Source of the DNA: Casuarina equisetifolia | Taxonomy: Eukaryota > Streptophyta > Magnoliopsida > Fagales > Casuarinaceae | DNA length: 64,000 nucleotides | Direction: 5' to 3' | NCBI GenBank assembly: GCA_028551475.1 | Contig: CM052357.1 | Span: 25,751,745 to 25,815,744 of the forward strand | Part shown: positions 36,801 through 48,720 of the stretch, piece by piece | Numbering within the stretch: position 1 is the first letter of the stretch | Layout of the letters: each line of letters starts with the position of its first letter | Made by a program: the position numbers and the translations under genes | The notes under the pieces: generated by a model | The model's input: only the letters and a program-made list of their open reading frames with translations | What the model was told of the DNA's origin: nothing | Databases searched by the model: none

Positions 36801-39800
36801 AATGGCAGTCAAACAGATAACTATATAGAATCATACTTAGAACTTCTGCAATCCAAATGACAGATGTAATTGAGATATGGACACATACATCAATGGGAGT
36901 GGATAACTTCTTCTCACGTATCTTGTCATATTTTTGCCTTTTTGTGGCAGCCTTTAGACCCTGCCAAGGAAGACTAGATATGCAAACGAACCAGTAAGTT
37001 TGATGGAGTCAAGAAGCCATATGCTATATACATATCATCAGGTCAAAGCATCAAATCCTTCAAGATTGCTAGAAAATGGCAAGCGAATGCACAGCATACC
37101 TTCCTCTTAGAAAGTACAAGAGAACATAACCAAGTGACTCCAAATCATCCCGACGGCTTTGTTCTGAAAAAATGAAACCAAAAAATTGAGGAAATTACAG
37201 CAATCTATCCAGTGAATAAAGTAGACAACATCTCTCCACTTACCAATTCCAATATGAGTATTGCAACTTGCATAACGTGCAGTCCCTGTTAAATTCTTGT
37301 TCTCTCTGCACAAATTTATCAGGAGAGGAGAGGTTTGGGAGAAGAACATTTAGCCAACTACCAGCAACAGGCAAAAACACAACATACTACGATATATGAA
37401 CCACTCAGTCAGTTGAAAAGGACTAAAATCAAATTCTCAACAAGCAATTGCTTCCTTAAAAATAATATGAAAAGTCTAAAGGGACAATCAAACTAGAGAT
37501 CTTGAAACACCCACTTTATAAACAGGAAAAAAGTTTTATGACAAAAAGTGCTTCAAGTTTCTTGATCTCATTGAAAATTCACACTGTACATAAGCACTAG
37601 TAATTACTGATGGGGAAAAGAAGACTTTAAGATGTCACATGGTTTACAAGGTTGTAAATATATAGTCTTATTCCAAAGAAGTTAAAAGAATTCAAGACTA
37701 AGGATATCGCACAAATATCTACACAAAGAAAAGGTGTACTGATTGTACAAACAGCATAGATATGGTAGCATCAAATAAGACTAAAGATAGAATATGATGC
37801 GGATGCACTTAAGGCCCAATATTACGAGTTCCAATATCAAAGAATTAAGAGTTCACAACATAATCCAATGGGTCCAAGAAGGCCAAGGTTGAAGAAGCAG
37901 CCCAAGAATATTCCATAGCATCTCTGCAGGCTTTAATATGGGGGGTTTCCTAAATAATTGTTGAGTCCTTAATTTCTTAGGTTTAATTTATTGTTTGAGA
38001 ATATTTCCTTTTGTTTGGTTTTCTATAATTGTCTAGATTCCTGATTTATCTAGGTTTCCATACTTGTCAGATTTCTGATTTGTCTAGGATTCCTTATTTG
38101 TCAGAATCCAGATTTGTTAAGACTTTCTTAATTATAAAGATTCTTGATTTATCAAGATCCTTCTAGAATTAGGTTTTAAGGATTCCTGATTTACCAGGAT
38201 CCTTCTAGAATTAGGTTTAGCTGCCTATTTAAAGGAAGCATTGTTTCAATTGTAAGGGAGTTTTTTTTTCAGAGAATAGAAACCCCAAAGTTGTGTGATC
38301 AACCTTTGCATCCTTTATCCAATTCTTGCCGGGGATTGGTGATGGAACACCTCCTTGACTGGTGGCGTTGCCTTTACATCTTGGAGCTTGTTGGCATCTA
38401 TCCTTTTATTTTGATTATTCCTATTTTCTTTTTTTTTCTCCCTTCCTCCCTACCAAACACTCACTTTTTCCCACAAAAAAACCAAAACACCAAAAAAACG
38501 ATTTTTACATATTTTCTAAACCCGAGCTCGCTCAAGCCCACCATAACATTCGCATCAGAATAATGGTCATATAAGACATTAGATAACATAAACAGGATAC
38601 AATATTCATTGCAGCCTTGCCAACAAAATTATGTCCATATTCCAGCAAACCCATTCTCAAATATTCTATCTATCTTTTGTTGATGCCATGTCATCATTTA
38701 CGCTTCTACAAACAAGACTCCTCTACCACTAGATCTGAAGCAAGGACCTGGTCATTGATAACTTACCTGTAAGGAATATGCCTATTTGTAGTGGGGTCCT
38801 GATATCTTTTTGCAAGTCCAAAATCAATAATATAAACCTGATGAATATAACAGCTTTAGAACTGATAAAAAAAAAATAAGGGAAAGTAAAAGGACAGAAG
38901 AACTTTGTCGTTAAACAAGAAGAAGAAAGCATATTAGTACCAGAATTGCTTTCCTCCCAAGACCCATGAGGAAGTTATCTGGTTTGATGTCTCTATGCAA
39001 AAACCCTTTAGAATGCACATACTCTATTCTTGAAATCTGCAGTTTAACCAAAATCACAAAACAATTAAAAAAAAATTATTACATACTCCGTACCTGCTAA
39101 TTTAATAAAATATTACAAATTGAAATAACTATTCCCAAGTTGCCAGTGTAAAGACAACCTGTCATAACTTAACAAAAGCTCTTACTTTTTACCACTTTTT
39201 GAGACAAACCATAGGAGCTACATGATACATCAGAACTAAAATCAATTCCAACTTTTTGCACCGAAAAAAAAAAGGGTTCCTCATTTAATCACAATACAGA
39301 ATTGGCAACCAAAATTCTGTTATAAAACAAACTTTGAGAACAGACTTAAAGAGTGAAATAAAAAATAGAACTGCAACAGTGAGATTATCAAACCCAAAAA
39401 CCAACCATTCTATAATGGCCAAAAACATGGGTAAATGCAGACTCTGCAACAACCGTCAGAGTCAGTCATCTTAAGTAAATATCCAATTACCATCTGATCA
39501 GCCAACATCAAAACCGTTTTCAGGGAAAATTTCCTTCCGCAATAAACAAAGAGATCTTCAAGACTTGGACCGAGAAGGTCAAGGATGAGGATATTATCAT
39601 CTCTATCTACTCCACACCATTTAATCTTCGCAATACCACCTGAGTCCACAAACTCGAGAAATCAGATAAACCCACGACATGAACCAACTAAAAAAATTAT
39701 GAGATTTTCAGCTACTTTTGTACTTACGTCCTCCTTGAAGGTCATTGTACACCTTGGATTCAAAAAGCAATTGTGGATGCTTCGTCTTGCGGTTCTCCTA

Positions 39801-40322
39801 CAACCCAGAAAAGAGGAGGGGAAAAGAAAGAAAGAACGATAAGCCACAATTAACAGGGGAACACATCCAAAGTTCTTCCAAGATAAGCACCAAACAAAGC
39901 CAACCACAACAGTTGAACTTTTTAACCGCATGCAATTTGTAGACCAAAACAAAAAGTTGATATCATATGCCATCAAAAAGAATAATTTGTTCTACATATG
40001 AGCGGAAAAGCAGTGCGAGGACAACATATTTGTTTGAAACCATAGTAGAAAGCATGGATATAATCGAAACAAAAGGATAAACCAGACGATACTCACAATC
40101 TTTACGGCGACGATTTCAGAGGTCTCCACATGGGTCGCTTTAAAAAACCAAAAAAACAAAAACTAGCGTCAGGAAATTAACAATCGCAGCTTAAAAAAAA
40201 ATTAAAGACAGAAAAACAGAGCTACAAAAATACTAATTTCACAAACCAAGAAAAATTTCACCGAACGATCCGCTTCCTATTTTGCGACCTAATTTGTATT
40301 TTCCTCCCAAAATCCTCTCCAT
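33838..40322 (-). CDS. Casein kinase 1-like protein kinase (CKL)
   Basis: A CK1-family Ser/Thr kinase. Thirteen exons join in frame: 40247-40322, 40097-40137, 39728-39797, 39491-39639, 38941-39036, 38767-38837, 37244-37305, 37100-37163, 36889-36973, 35724-35850, 34812-34894, 34482-34539 and 33838-33998, giving 380 aa. Visible motifs are the glycine loop GSGSFG (16-21), catalytic K38 (VAVK), HRDIKPDN with D128, and DFG at 149-151. The CK1 hallmarks [21 protein letters not shown] and [19 protein letters not shown] are present. The tail after about residue 308 is short and Ser-rich. The 3' end is the weakest part: the frame reaches a TAA at 33838, but a GTATGG within the last exon could splice to an unseen exon. 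At 143-144 the usual Asn-Gln is Ile-Leu. Intron 6 carries a solo-LTR-like insertion. All assigned donors are GT. Confidence 0.9.
34433..34513. repeat. 33-bp partial exon duplication at kinase exon 12
   Basis: The stretch 34,480-34,513, which covers the 3' part of exon 12, is repeated with few changes at 34,433-34,465 in the following intron. The second copy lacks the GT of the donor, so it is unlikely to act as a splice site. Confidence 0.75.
37795..38557. mobile_element. Solo-LTR-like element in kinase intron 6
   Basis: A 763-bp block is bounded by TGATGCGGATG at the left and CATTCGCATCA at the right, which are inverted over 10 of 11 bases and give TG...CA ends. It is flanked on both sides by the same five bases, GAATA (37790-37794 and 38558-38562), a target-site duplication of the length made by LTR-retrotransposon integrases. 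Inside are a TATA-like ctatttaaag near 38,225 and several short repeats of a 'gattcctgattt' phrase. No coding frame is present. A non-autonomous DNA element cannot be fully excluded. Confidence 0.8.
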
Positions 40323-41768
40323 TCTTGGGCAAAAGAAATAGAAAGTAGGAAGTTTTCGCAGGGGCTACTCGACGCAAGTGGTGTTCGCTGCAGATTTGAA
40401 GAGGGAAGGTGAAAGCTGGAAACGTGGGCTTCAATGGAGGCCGACAAGGCGCGATCACGAACTTACATATATACCAGCAAATGGAGGCGTGGCCAATATC
40501 GTAACCCAGATGGAGGCTGGGGAGGATAATCAGAATTTAACAAACTTGGGGACAATTTTAGTAATGTCGGATAGTTTTCAAAAGTCTGTTGGGGCCTTCT
40601 GTCACCAGTTGAACCGATCCTGAAGAGCTGTTTCCATGCTATTTCATTCTTTGATTTCCACACTTAAAATAATAAACAACCAAAACACATTTATAATTGT
40701 CTTTTTCTATCGATGTCTTTCGGTCAAATCTCATCTACTTATCCAATAAGCTCTCCACCTAACCGTACTTGAGATTCAATATTACTAATAAATTATCATT
40801 TTTTTTATATTCAAATAATGCCTAGTGATTATTTATTTGTTATATATTTGTCCTCCACAGCACCTCACATCAAATTTATGTTAGGTTTAATATTAAATAA
40901 GATAAAATAAATATTCTCACATACTAAACATAATTAATGACTTGTTAATTCAGTAATAAGTTAGTAAGATCTGAGACCTTTGAACCCTCCCATATTTGAT
41001 TACCTATTAGTTTAATGATAAATTAGTAGAGTACAAAATCTCTTGATTCTTTTCATATTTAATTACTTATAAGTTCAATGATAAGTTAATAGGATTTAAA
41101 ATCCCTTAATTCTATATTTGATTATTTGTTGTAATATCTTGGTATGTCAAATTGGATGTATATGTAAAATTAAAAATAAAAATACTAAGTATATATATGA
41201 TAAGCTTAAAGTTAAATAAAAGTTAAAATAGATTAACGTATAACTTCTAATAACAATTATTATAATGCTTGAAGTATACTTAAAAAACAAGTTTGAGTTA
41301 GGGGATGAACAGGGGATTAACTCAACCACGTTGGTTGAATTTCTTGTCCGAATTGTACAAGGAAAAATGTAAGTTCTAAAATGTTTTTAGTCTAAGGGAA
41401 GCAACTTGTTAGGGTTGGATGACAGTGTCAACAGATGAGGTGGCGGCGATTTTAAAAATTACTTTGAAAGTCAATGAACCGGTCCAAATATGTTGTCGGC
41501 CAGAATTGGCTGACCTTCGCTTAGCTGGACATACGCCAAGTGTTTGGGACGAACTTCGGAGTATCTGCGAGTTTTGGGAGACCATAACGATTGTTTTAGA
41601 AGAGGATATACCATCCAAACGAGATTCGCAGCGATGTTCTCGGTAGACGAGGTCCTACAAATAGACTTGGTCTGTAGAGATATTATTTAGGGAACCGGAA
41701 ACCTTGCTCCGCCAACCACCGATGGCCTCGTCGTTTCGCATCTCCAGGACAGAGTGACACTTTCCTGC

Positions 41769-41819
<51 letters not shown>

Positions 41820-41826
41820 AGTTCAG
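40323..41826. other. Divergent intergenic region (kinase / NPF promoters)
   Basis: About 1.5 kb between two divergent start codons, so it should hold both promoters. It is AT-rich in the middle. The only clear motif is the CT repeat just before the NPF start. Confidence 0.55.
41768..41818. repeat. (CT)n microsatellite in NPF leader
   Basis: About 24 CT units end nine bases before the transporter ATG, almost certainly in its 5' UTR. CT stretches are common in plant leaders and promoters. Confidence 0.95.
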
Positions 41827-44800
41827 ATGGAAGGTCCTTCAGATGAGAAGGATATGATCACAGAGCCACTGTTAAGCACTCCCAAGGGAGGCGTCAGAAC
41901 TTTGCCTTTCATCATAGGTACCACTCAATCCAATCCATGTTTCTGTCCATCAAGTCCCATTTCCTGCATGTATAAAGCATGCCAGACATGCATGCACATA
42001 CAGGAGCTGGGTTTTTTCTTTATTTTAATTTGTCTTTTCGGTCTGAGCTTTCTGTAAAAAAATTTTGTGGCAGCTAATGAGGCATTTGAGAGGGTAGCAA
42101 GTATTGGGCTGATGCCAAACATGATACTGTATTTGACAAGAGAATATGGTATGCAAACCGCCACTGCGACCAACGTACTCTTCCTATGGTCGGCTGCCTC
42201 CAATTTCACTCCGGTCGTCGGTGCTTTTCTCGCGGATTCCTATGTGGGTCGATACAGGATGATCGGCTTTGGTTCCATCGCCAGTTTTGTGGTAAAATTT
42301 ACCATCGCATTTCATTTTTTTCAGTGTCTTAGTTATGATCATCAGGTCACACCTCTCTTGTTTAAAGACAATGCAGTCGCTTTCAGTTTCCCAAAATTAT
42401 ATGTTTCCTCGTCATTTACAAGTAAATAATATCGGAAGACAAGTGCAATAATCAGAGAAGCAACGTAGTTTGGTGGTACGCCGTTGTCCTCCGAACACGT
42501 CACTGCAAGAAGGCGACGCGTACTGCCAAAGAAGCACCAGAAGACAGCAATGTCGCTTTGATTTCATTTTACCCGCTTCATCTCCTACTCAACTGATATA
42601 ACATTGGAAATTACTTTTTAATTTGAACTGGTCTGGTAAACACCCATAAAGCAGCTGTTCATTGGCTCTTACAAAGCCTTGTGTCATGGCCCTTGGGGAG
42701 GACTCCAGGGAGGACTTTCTCTCACTCTAGGGGGTATAACCGTATAATGGACTTGACTATTCTTCTTATTCTTCTTATTAAAATTGACCTTTTAGGTTGA
42801 AATTCAAGTCCGTGACAAATGATATTAAAGTCTACCCACAACCTAGTCTAGAGGTTTTGTGCTAAGCACTTATTAGGGTAAGCAAGGAGTTAGCTACATG
42901 GGGAACAACATAGATCTAGGTGAATAAAAATGTCGAGTCTTAGGAATGAGATTCTCCAAGGAGAGGCCTTCTTTCTATGTGCAAAAGTAGAATAAAAAAA
43001 CTTGACCATATAAATAGAATTGGCTACTAATGTCGTCCTTTTGAGCTGAAACCTAGTCTATGACACTTACATCCTGTATTGCATATGTACATGTTTGGAA
43101 TTTTGTAGCTTGCTGTACAAAAGCATTCCTGACACCTTATCCGAGTGTTTGAACTTGGTTAGCTTGGTTTTCTCGAATATGTTGTCTCACCATGTCATCA
43201 ACATAATCCCATATTACAACTTGATTAGCATGACTTTCTCAAATTTATATCAAATGGGGAATGAGTCATATACTGATTTTCTTGCCCATTGCCCTGAGTA
43301 ATCCATGCTCCTAAGTTTTTCCGTAGCTTCAAATGAGTTGCATGCAAGGGTCAGGCAAAAAGTTTCAACCCGTGGTTAGAGAAAAGATTTATTGTTCTCA
43401 TCATTTTCAGGAAGCTCTATCCAACTCGGCTAGCCTATTACATTTTTAATGTTCTATGTAACAGGGAATGGTTCTTCTCTGGTTAACAACAGTAAATTCA
43501 CCAGCAAAGATGCCTTGCAGCGCAAGTAGCAGCAGCTGCGACACCCCTACAACATTCCAACTTCTACTCTTGTATACTTCCTTTGGTCTAATGGCTATTG
43601 GAGCTGGAGGTATAAGGTCATCCTCCTTAGCATTTGGTGCTGACCAGTTAGGTCGAGGAGACAACGCGAGTAATTCAAGCCAGTTAGGGAGCTTCTTCAG
43701 CTGGTACTATGTTTCAGTCTCAATATCAGCACTTGTCGCGATTACCTTGGTTGTCTACATCCAAGATACAATGGGGTGGATGGTGGGTTTTGGAATTCCT
43801 GTCTTGCTCATGTTCTTCTCTGCTCTTTCATTCTTCTTGGCTTCTCCTTTTTATGTCAAGCTGAAGGTTAACTCAAGTTTGCTTGCTGCGTTAGCTCAAG
43901 TCCCAGTTTCCTCTTACAGAAACAGACATGTACAATTATCATCTCACGCAACAGCTGAGATATATCATCATAGAAAGGGATCAGTGCTTCTCGTGCCAAG
44001 TGAAAAACTAAGGTATTATCCAAATTACCATTTTCATCTTGCTAATCTTTTAAGTAGAACTCTTTACCCCTTGGTTGTCTTTTTATTAATGCATGTCTTT
44101 GTTTTTATGCCTGTATTTTGACTATTTCATTCACATTCAAGGTGCTATTAGCACATCAAAAATCTTTCTGTACGTAATAAGTATGAAGAAGGCTTCACTG
44201 TTACAGCCATTAACTCACTTTAATTGCATTGACTGTCAAGGTTTTTGAACAAAGCATGCATTATTAGAAATTCCCAACAAGACCTGACCCCAGATGGAAG
44301 AGCTTCAGATCCATGGAGTCTCTGTACAGTAGATCAAGTGGAAGAGCTAAAGGGACTAATCAGGGTAATCCCCCTGTGGTCAACTGGAATCATTATTTCC
44401 GTAACTATGAGTCAGGGCTCTTTTCCAGTTCTCCAAGCGGCCTCCATGAACCGGCACATTACCCCAAGTTTTGAAATTCCTCCAGGATCCTTCGGCATGT
44501 TTCTGGTTATATCTCTAACAATCTGGATCACTCTATATGACCGCATAGTTCTTCCTTTGGCATCAAGAATCAGCGGAAAACCAGTTCATCTTAGCCAAAA
44601 ACAAAGAATGGGAATTGGACTTGTTCTTTCTTGCTTGTCATTGGCAGCCCTAGCAGTTGTAGAGAGCTTACGACGGGAACTTGCGATTGAGGAAGGCCTT
44701 GCTGATAACCCGCAAGCGGTGGTGAACATGTCAGCAATGTGGCTGGTACCTCATTATGTCCTTGGCGGCTTGGCCGAGGCTTTCAATGCAATTGGGCAAA

Positions 44801-45090
44801 CTGAGTTCTATTATTCTGAATTGCCTAAAACCATGTCCAGTATAGCTTCCACGCTTTTAGGAGTAGGAGCTTCCGTTGCGAACTTAGTGGCTAGTTTTAT
44901 AATTACCACGGTCGATGATGTTAGTAAACGAGGTGGAGAAGAAAGTTGGGTTTCAAGTAACATCAACAACGCCCACTATGATTACTACTATTGGCTTCTC
45001 ACAGGTTTGAGCTCGATCAATCTCATGTATTTCTTTGCTTGTAGCAGAGCCTATGGTTCTACAGAAAGAGGAGGGATTTATAAGAAGTAG
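41827..45090 (+). CDS. NRT1/PTR FAMILY (NPF) transporter, NPF1-type
   Basis: A proton-coupled membrane transporter of the POT/MFS type, the plant family that moves nitrate, peptides, hormones and other solutes. Four exons join in frame: 41827-41917, 42074-42291, 43465-44012 and 44241-45090, giving 568 aa, a normal NPF length. The proton-coupling ExxER motif is seen at E33-A-F-E36-R37 in the first membrane segment. Other family blocks are FLADSYVGRYRMIGFGS, LMAIGAGGIRSS, FGADQL, FFSWYYVSVSISAL, LRFLNKACII, WSLCTVDQVEELK and EFYYSELPKTMSS. The last exon holds helices 7-12. The NPF1 assignment rests on remembered similarity; the substrate is not readable from sequence. All junctions are GT-AG. 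Intron 2 (1.17 kb) carries repeat-like sequence. Confidence 0.93.
42660..43085. repeat. LTR/TRIM-like repeat sequence in NPF intron 2
   Basis: Two related phrases about 260 bp apart (gaccttttaggttgaaa..caagtccgtgacaa and gtccttttgagctgaaacctagtctatgacac) mark a repeat-like insertion in the long second intron. No clean ends or target duplication were found, so the class is open. Confidence 0.35.
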
Positions 45091-46639
45091 ATGGGTAAGA
45101 GATAAATACGAGTTATTTTAGAGAGTATATCATTACTCAAATTATGTCAACCCATGTTTATAAAGAAAATAAAAGTACGTTTAAAGGCTATTTGAACTTC
45201 CTTTCATATTATATGTTAATCAGAGCATATAAATCAATGTGTATAAAAGAAATAAAACGAGTAGTTGGAAGCAACTTGAATATTGAACTCGATGTATGCT
45301 TTTCAGTTACATTTTTATAATCTAATTTCAAACTGTGGTTCTAAAGGTTTCATAAGCATTGATTACTTCATCTACATAGCTTTCATATTTCAAATCAATT
45401 GCATCATTGCAACTTTCCCTATGACAATGTTGAAAAAGATCAACCTTTAGTCTGGGGCGTCAGATGAGGTCAAACTAGGATTGAACTCAAGTTTTAATAG
45501 GTTCTACGTCTTGAGCTAAGTGGTAAAGTGGCCCTGTCAATTGTAATGAAACGAAGTGTTTACCATTGTCTGTTGAGACCAATCTATTTCCCTAGATCCT
45601 TCCCAAAAAGCAAGCACCAACACCTAATTGTTATGCCAGTCCTAAAGCATGTGGCCAGCAAAAACATTGTCCCGATTGGGCGACAAAACACATCAGATTA
45701 TGCTTTCGATCAAGTAAGAATGTCTATAGAATTATAAAATTCAACTCATTCATCACCTTTTACACGTGTGTCCCATCTAATAAATTACTAGTTATTCAAC
45801 AAGTTTAATATGATCAAAAATTGCGCTCGAAGGCATGTGTTAATATAGAACTAACGTGGTTTGGTCGTATTAGTTGCAAACAACACTAGCAAGTAGGTGA
45901 GAGATTTAAAGTTGTATATACCTGTTTTGACTATGTTATTGGGAGTGAGAATAATATAATCTCTAAAAACATTATTGTTTCTGAATGTATCAGACTTAAG
46001 CTATAAAAGGAGACCGATTTATAAGAGACAAATTTGGTTATGTAAAGAAAATCCTCAGGATAGCTAAAGATTTGTGTATATGATATATTTGGAGACTTAA
46101 GGATGCCAAATTTGATCTAATGTGATGTTGCGAATAGTCTTATCATTGAGATAAATTCTTAATCTTATTCTGTGTTAATAGTCATTGTGTATTTTTTGAG
46201 AATATAAAATAGTTTACTTTTGTCAAGACATAAACTAAAGTATCTTTTTAAGCTACTTGCAAAAACAATAAATTTAGGATAACTTTAATTGACAATTGAT
46301 TTTTTCCTCATTCCATATCTAATACTTATGGTTGATCAGAATTGTGACAAATATTTGTGTGAGGTGATTCATATACGTTGTAGCTAGAAAATTTTCAAAT
46401 TTTCAAATTTTCAAATTGGAGACTCAAGCCTTCCCCTGGCTTTTTCTTCTACAATCATCCAGTAGATGCCTTTTCCAAAGCAGCGCTTGGTCTTCAAGAT
46501 TCCTTTTCGAATGCAGAATGCATTCCAGCAAAACTAGCGTCTTGAAATGGATAATTGTTGGTTTACTAGACTCCGAGCGATTGAACTAACAAACGATTTA
46601 ATTGTTGATAAATCCGAAGTAGCAGATATTAGAAGTTAA

Positions 46640-48181
46640 CTTCTTTACTAATTGGATGTTCAAAATGCCCTTTGCATGGAGATTTATTGAGAGAAGTTAA
46701 CATGATGTATTACCAAGACTTCATAATATATAAAAGAACTTGGTATGTAAGCCTTGTAAGTCACTATATGGATTAAAATATGTATCACATCAATGGAATG
46801 CAAAATTTACAAAGGCATTTACTACAACTGGATTTAGATAGTCATGACATGATTATAACCTATTTACCTAGAGATATGATAGTTCATTAGTGATTTCAAT
46901 CATATATGCAAACAATATTTTAATTAACAAGTAACAACATCTTAGGCATTTCCAAAGTAGAATCTTATTTGAGTTTTATTTTTTATATGAAAGATTTAGA
47001 AGAGTTAAAATATTTCTTGGGAATTGAAAAAGTATGGTCTAGCAATGAAATATATATTAACTAGTGCAAATACGTGCTGGAATTAATATTAGAAGCATGT
47101 CTCTTAAGAGCTAAGCATGCTCCCATTCTCATGGAGCAAACTATTCAATAGACCTCAAGGTAGTATGATATTGCACTAAAATGCATAGAGGATCTACTAT
47201 TAGAAAATCCATCCATGTTTAGTTGCTTGATGGAGAAGCCAATGTAACTCAAAGTGACATGAATAGATATAATTTATTCTGTAAAGCAACTTAGTCAATT
47301 CACGAATGAGACATAAAAAGTCACATATTGAAGCTACTTTAAGAATACTTAAATATGTTAAAATGGCTCTCAACAAGGAACTTCTTCTTCCTCTTGGCTT
47401 CATTGATAGAGTTGGTGGTTTATTGTGATGCAAGATATAGAAGTTGTCCATTGTCATGTAAATTTGTTATGGGGTTTTACATTATACTGGGAAAGTCACT
47501 AATTTCATGTAAAACAAGGAAGCAGCCCATAGTTTCACAATCATCTACTAAATCGGAATATAGGGTTGTAGTCTTCATGATGACAAACTAATTTGGATAA
47601 TTGGAACTTTAAGGGACCTAGGTATAAATATAAGATTGTTGGTACTAGTGACAAAAAAGTCACATATTGAAGCTACTTTAAGAATACTTAAATATGTTAA
47701 AATGACTCTCAATAAAGAACTTCTTTCTCTTGACTTCATTGATAGAGTTGGCGGTTTATTGTGATGCAAGATATAAAGGTTGTCCATTGTCATGTAGATT
47801 TGTTTCAAGGTTTTACATTATACTGGGAAAGTCACTAATTTCATGTAAAACAAGGAAGCAGCCCATAGTTTCATGATCATCTACTAAATCAGAATATATG
47901 GTCATAGTTGTCATGATGATGAATTAATTTAGATAATTGGAACCTTAAGGGACCTAGGTATAAATATAAGATTGTTGGTACTAGTGACAATGAAGTAACA
48001 AAACATATTGCCACTAATCTAGTTTATCACGAGAAGATGGAGCATTTGGAGGTCCATGGCCATTTATAAGAGATAAGGGTCTAGAGGGGCTAATCTAACA
48101 AATTGGTAGATCTTTTGACTAAGCCATTAGCAACCCCACAGTGCAATTTCTTAATTCAAGCTTGGTGTTTTAAAGAGGAAG
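46640..48181 (+). mobile_element. Ty1/copia pol remnant (RT and RNase H), array unit A
   Basis: Plus-strand pieces of copia pol can be read through stops and frameshifts: KSLYGLK..S.QWNAKFTKA (reverse transcriptase), DLEELKYFLGIE (RT end), LRILKYVK, LISCKTRKQPIVSQSSTKSE (RNase H) and QLVDLLTKPLA (pol end). The RNase H part is duplicated in tandem. The element is dead. It ends in a purine tract (agaggaag) followed by the LTR, and sits just 3' of the first storage-protein-like gene. Confidence 0.85.
47313..47988. repeat. Tandem duplication of about 340 bp inside copia RNase H
   Basis: The block 47,313-47,652 is repeated at 47,653-47,988 with scattered differences. Both copies begin at 'aaaagtcacatattgaag' and end at 'attgttggtactagtgac'. 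Unit B has only one copy of this block. Confidence 0.85.
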
Positions 48182-48440
48182 TATTAAAGGTTTATGAGTT
48201 TAGGAGTGTTTGGGCTTTGTAAATAACGTAGGCCCAATATTGTTTAGTTTTTCTGTGAGTACTTAATGTATATAAGAGACTTATTTGTAAGGCATTGATG
48301 AGCAATTGTGAATAGTTGGAATTTCCTGCCGGTTGTCGTCGCATTTGCTCCATTGTATTTTAGCTTTTGTAATTTGTGCACTATTCACTTCGATTGACTG
48401 CCTTCAACTGCCAGTGACATCTTTAGTTGTTTATTACCGA
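48182..48440 (+). mobile_element. Copia 3' LTR, unit A
   Basis: It follows the polypurine tract, begins TATTAAAGG (probably a decayed TG end) and contains a TATA-like tatataagag near 48,272. The same sequence recurs at 55,460 and, without its first bases, at 62,215. The right boundary cannot be fixed because the homology runs on into the gene flank in all three units. Confidence 0.6.
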
Positions 48441-48587
48441 CACAACGTAATTCAAAACACATCCTCTTTATGATGCATACGTAATTAAGCTATCTAAAAT
48501 AATAAACGAAAAGACGCCCCATACATAATAAATTATCTTTACTCATTGATTCATTGGTTTATAACCTTCACCAATGACGTAGGAAAT

Positions 48588-48720
48588 CAGATAACATAAA
48601 AACATGGGCATTTATTTAAATAGTTAGGTGCATCAGATAACATAAAAACATGGGCATTTATTTAAATAGTTAGGTGCACCAGATAACATAAAAACATGGG
48701 CATTATTTTAGATAGCTTGA
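48588..48720. repeat. 46-bp minisatellite at the unit A stop codon (3 copies)
   Basis: The phrase cagataacataaaaacatgg with the following bases recurs at 48,588, 48,634 and 48,680, a period of 46 bp. The last copy runs into the stop codon of the storage-protein-like gene. Unit B has one copy (about 55,937) and unit C two (about 62,577 and 62,623). Confidence 0.92.
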
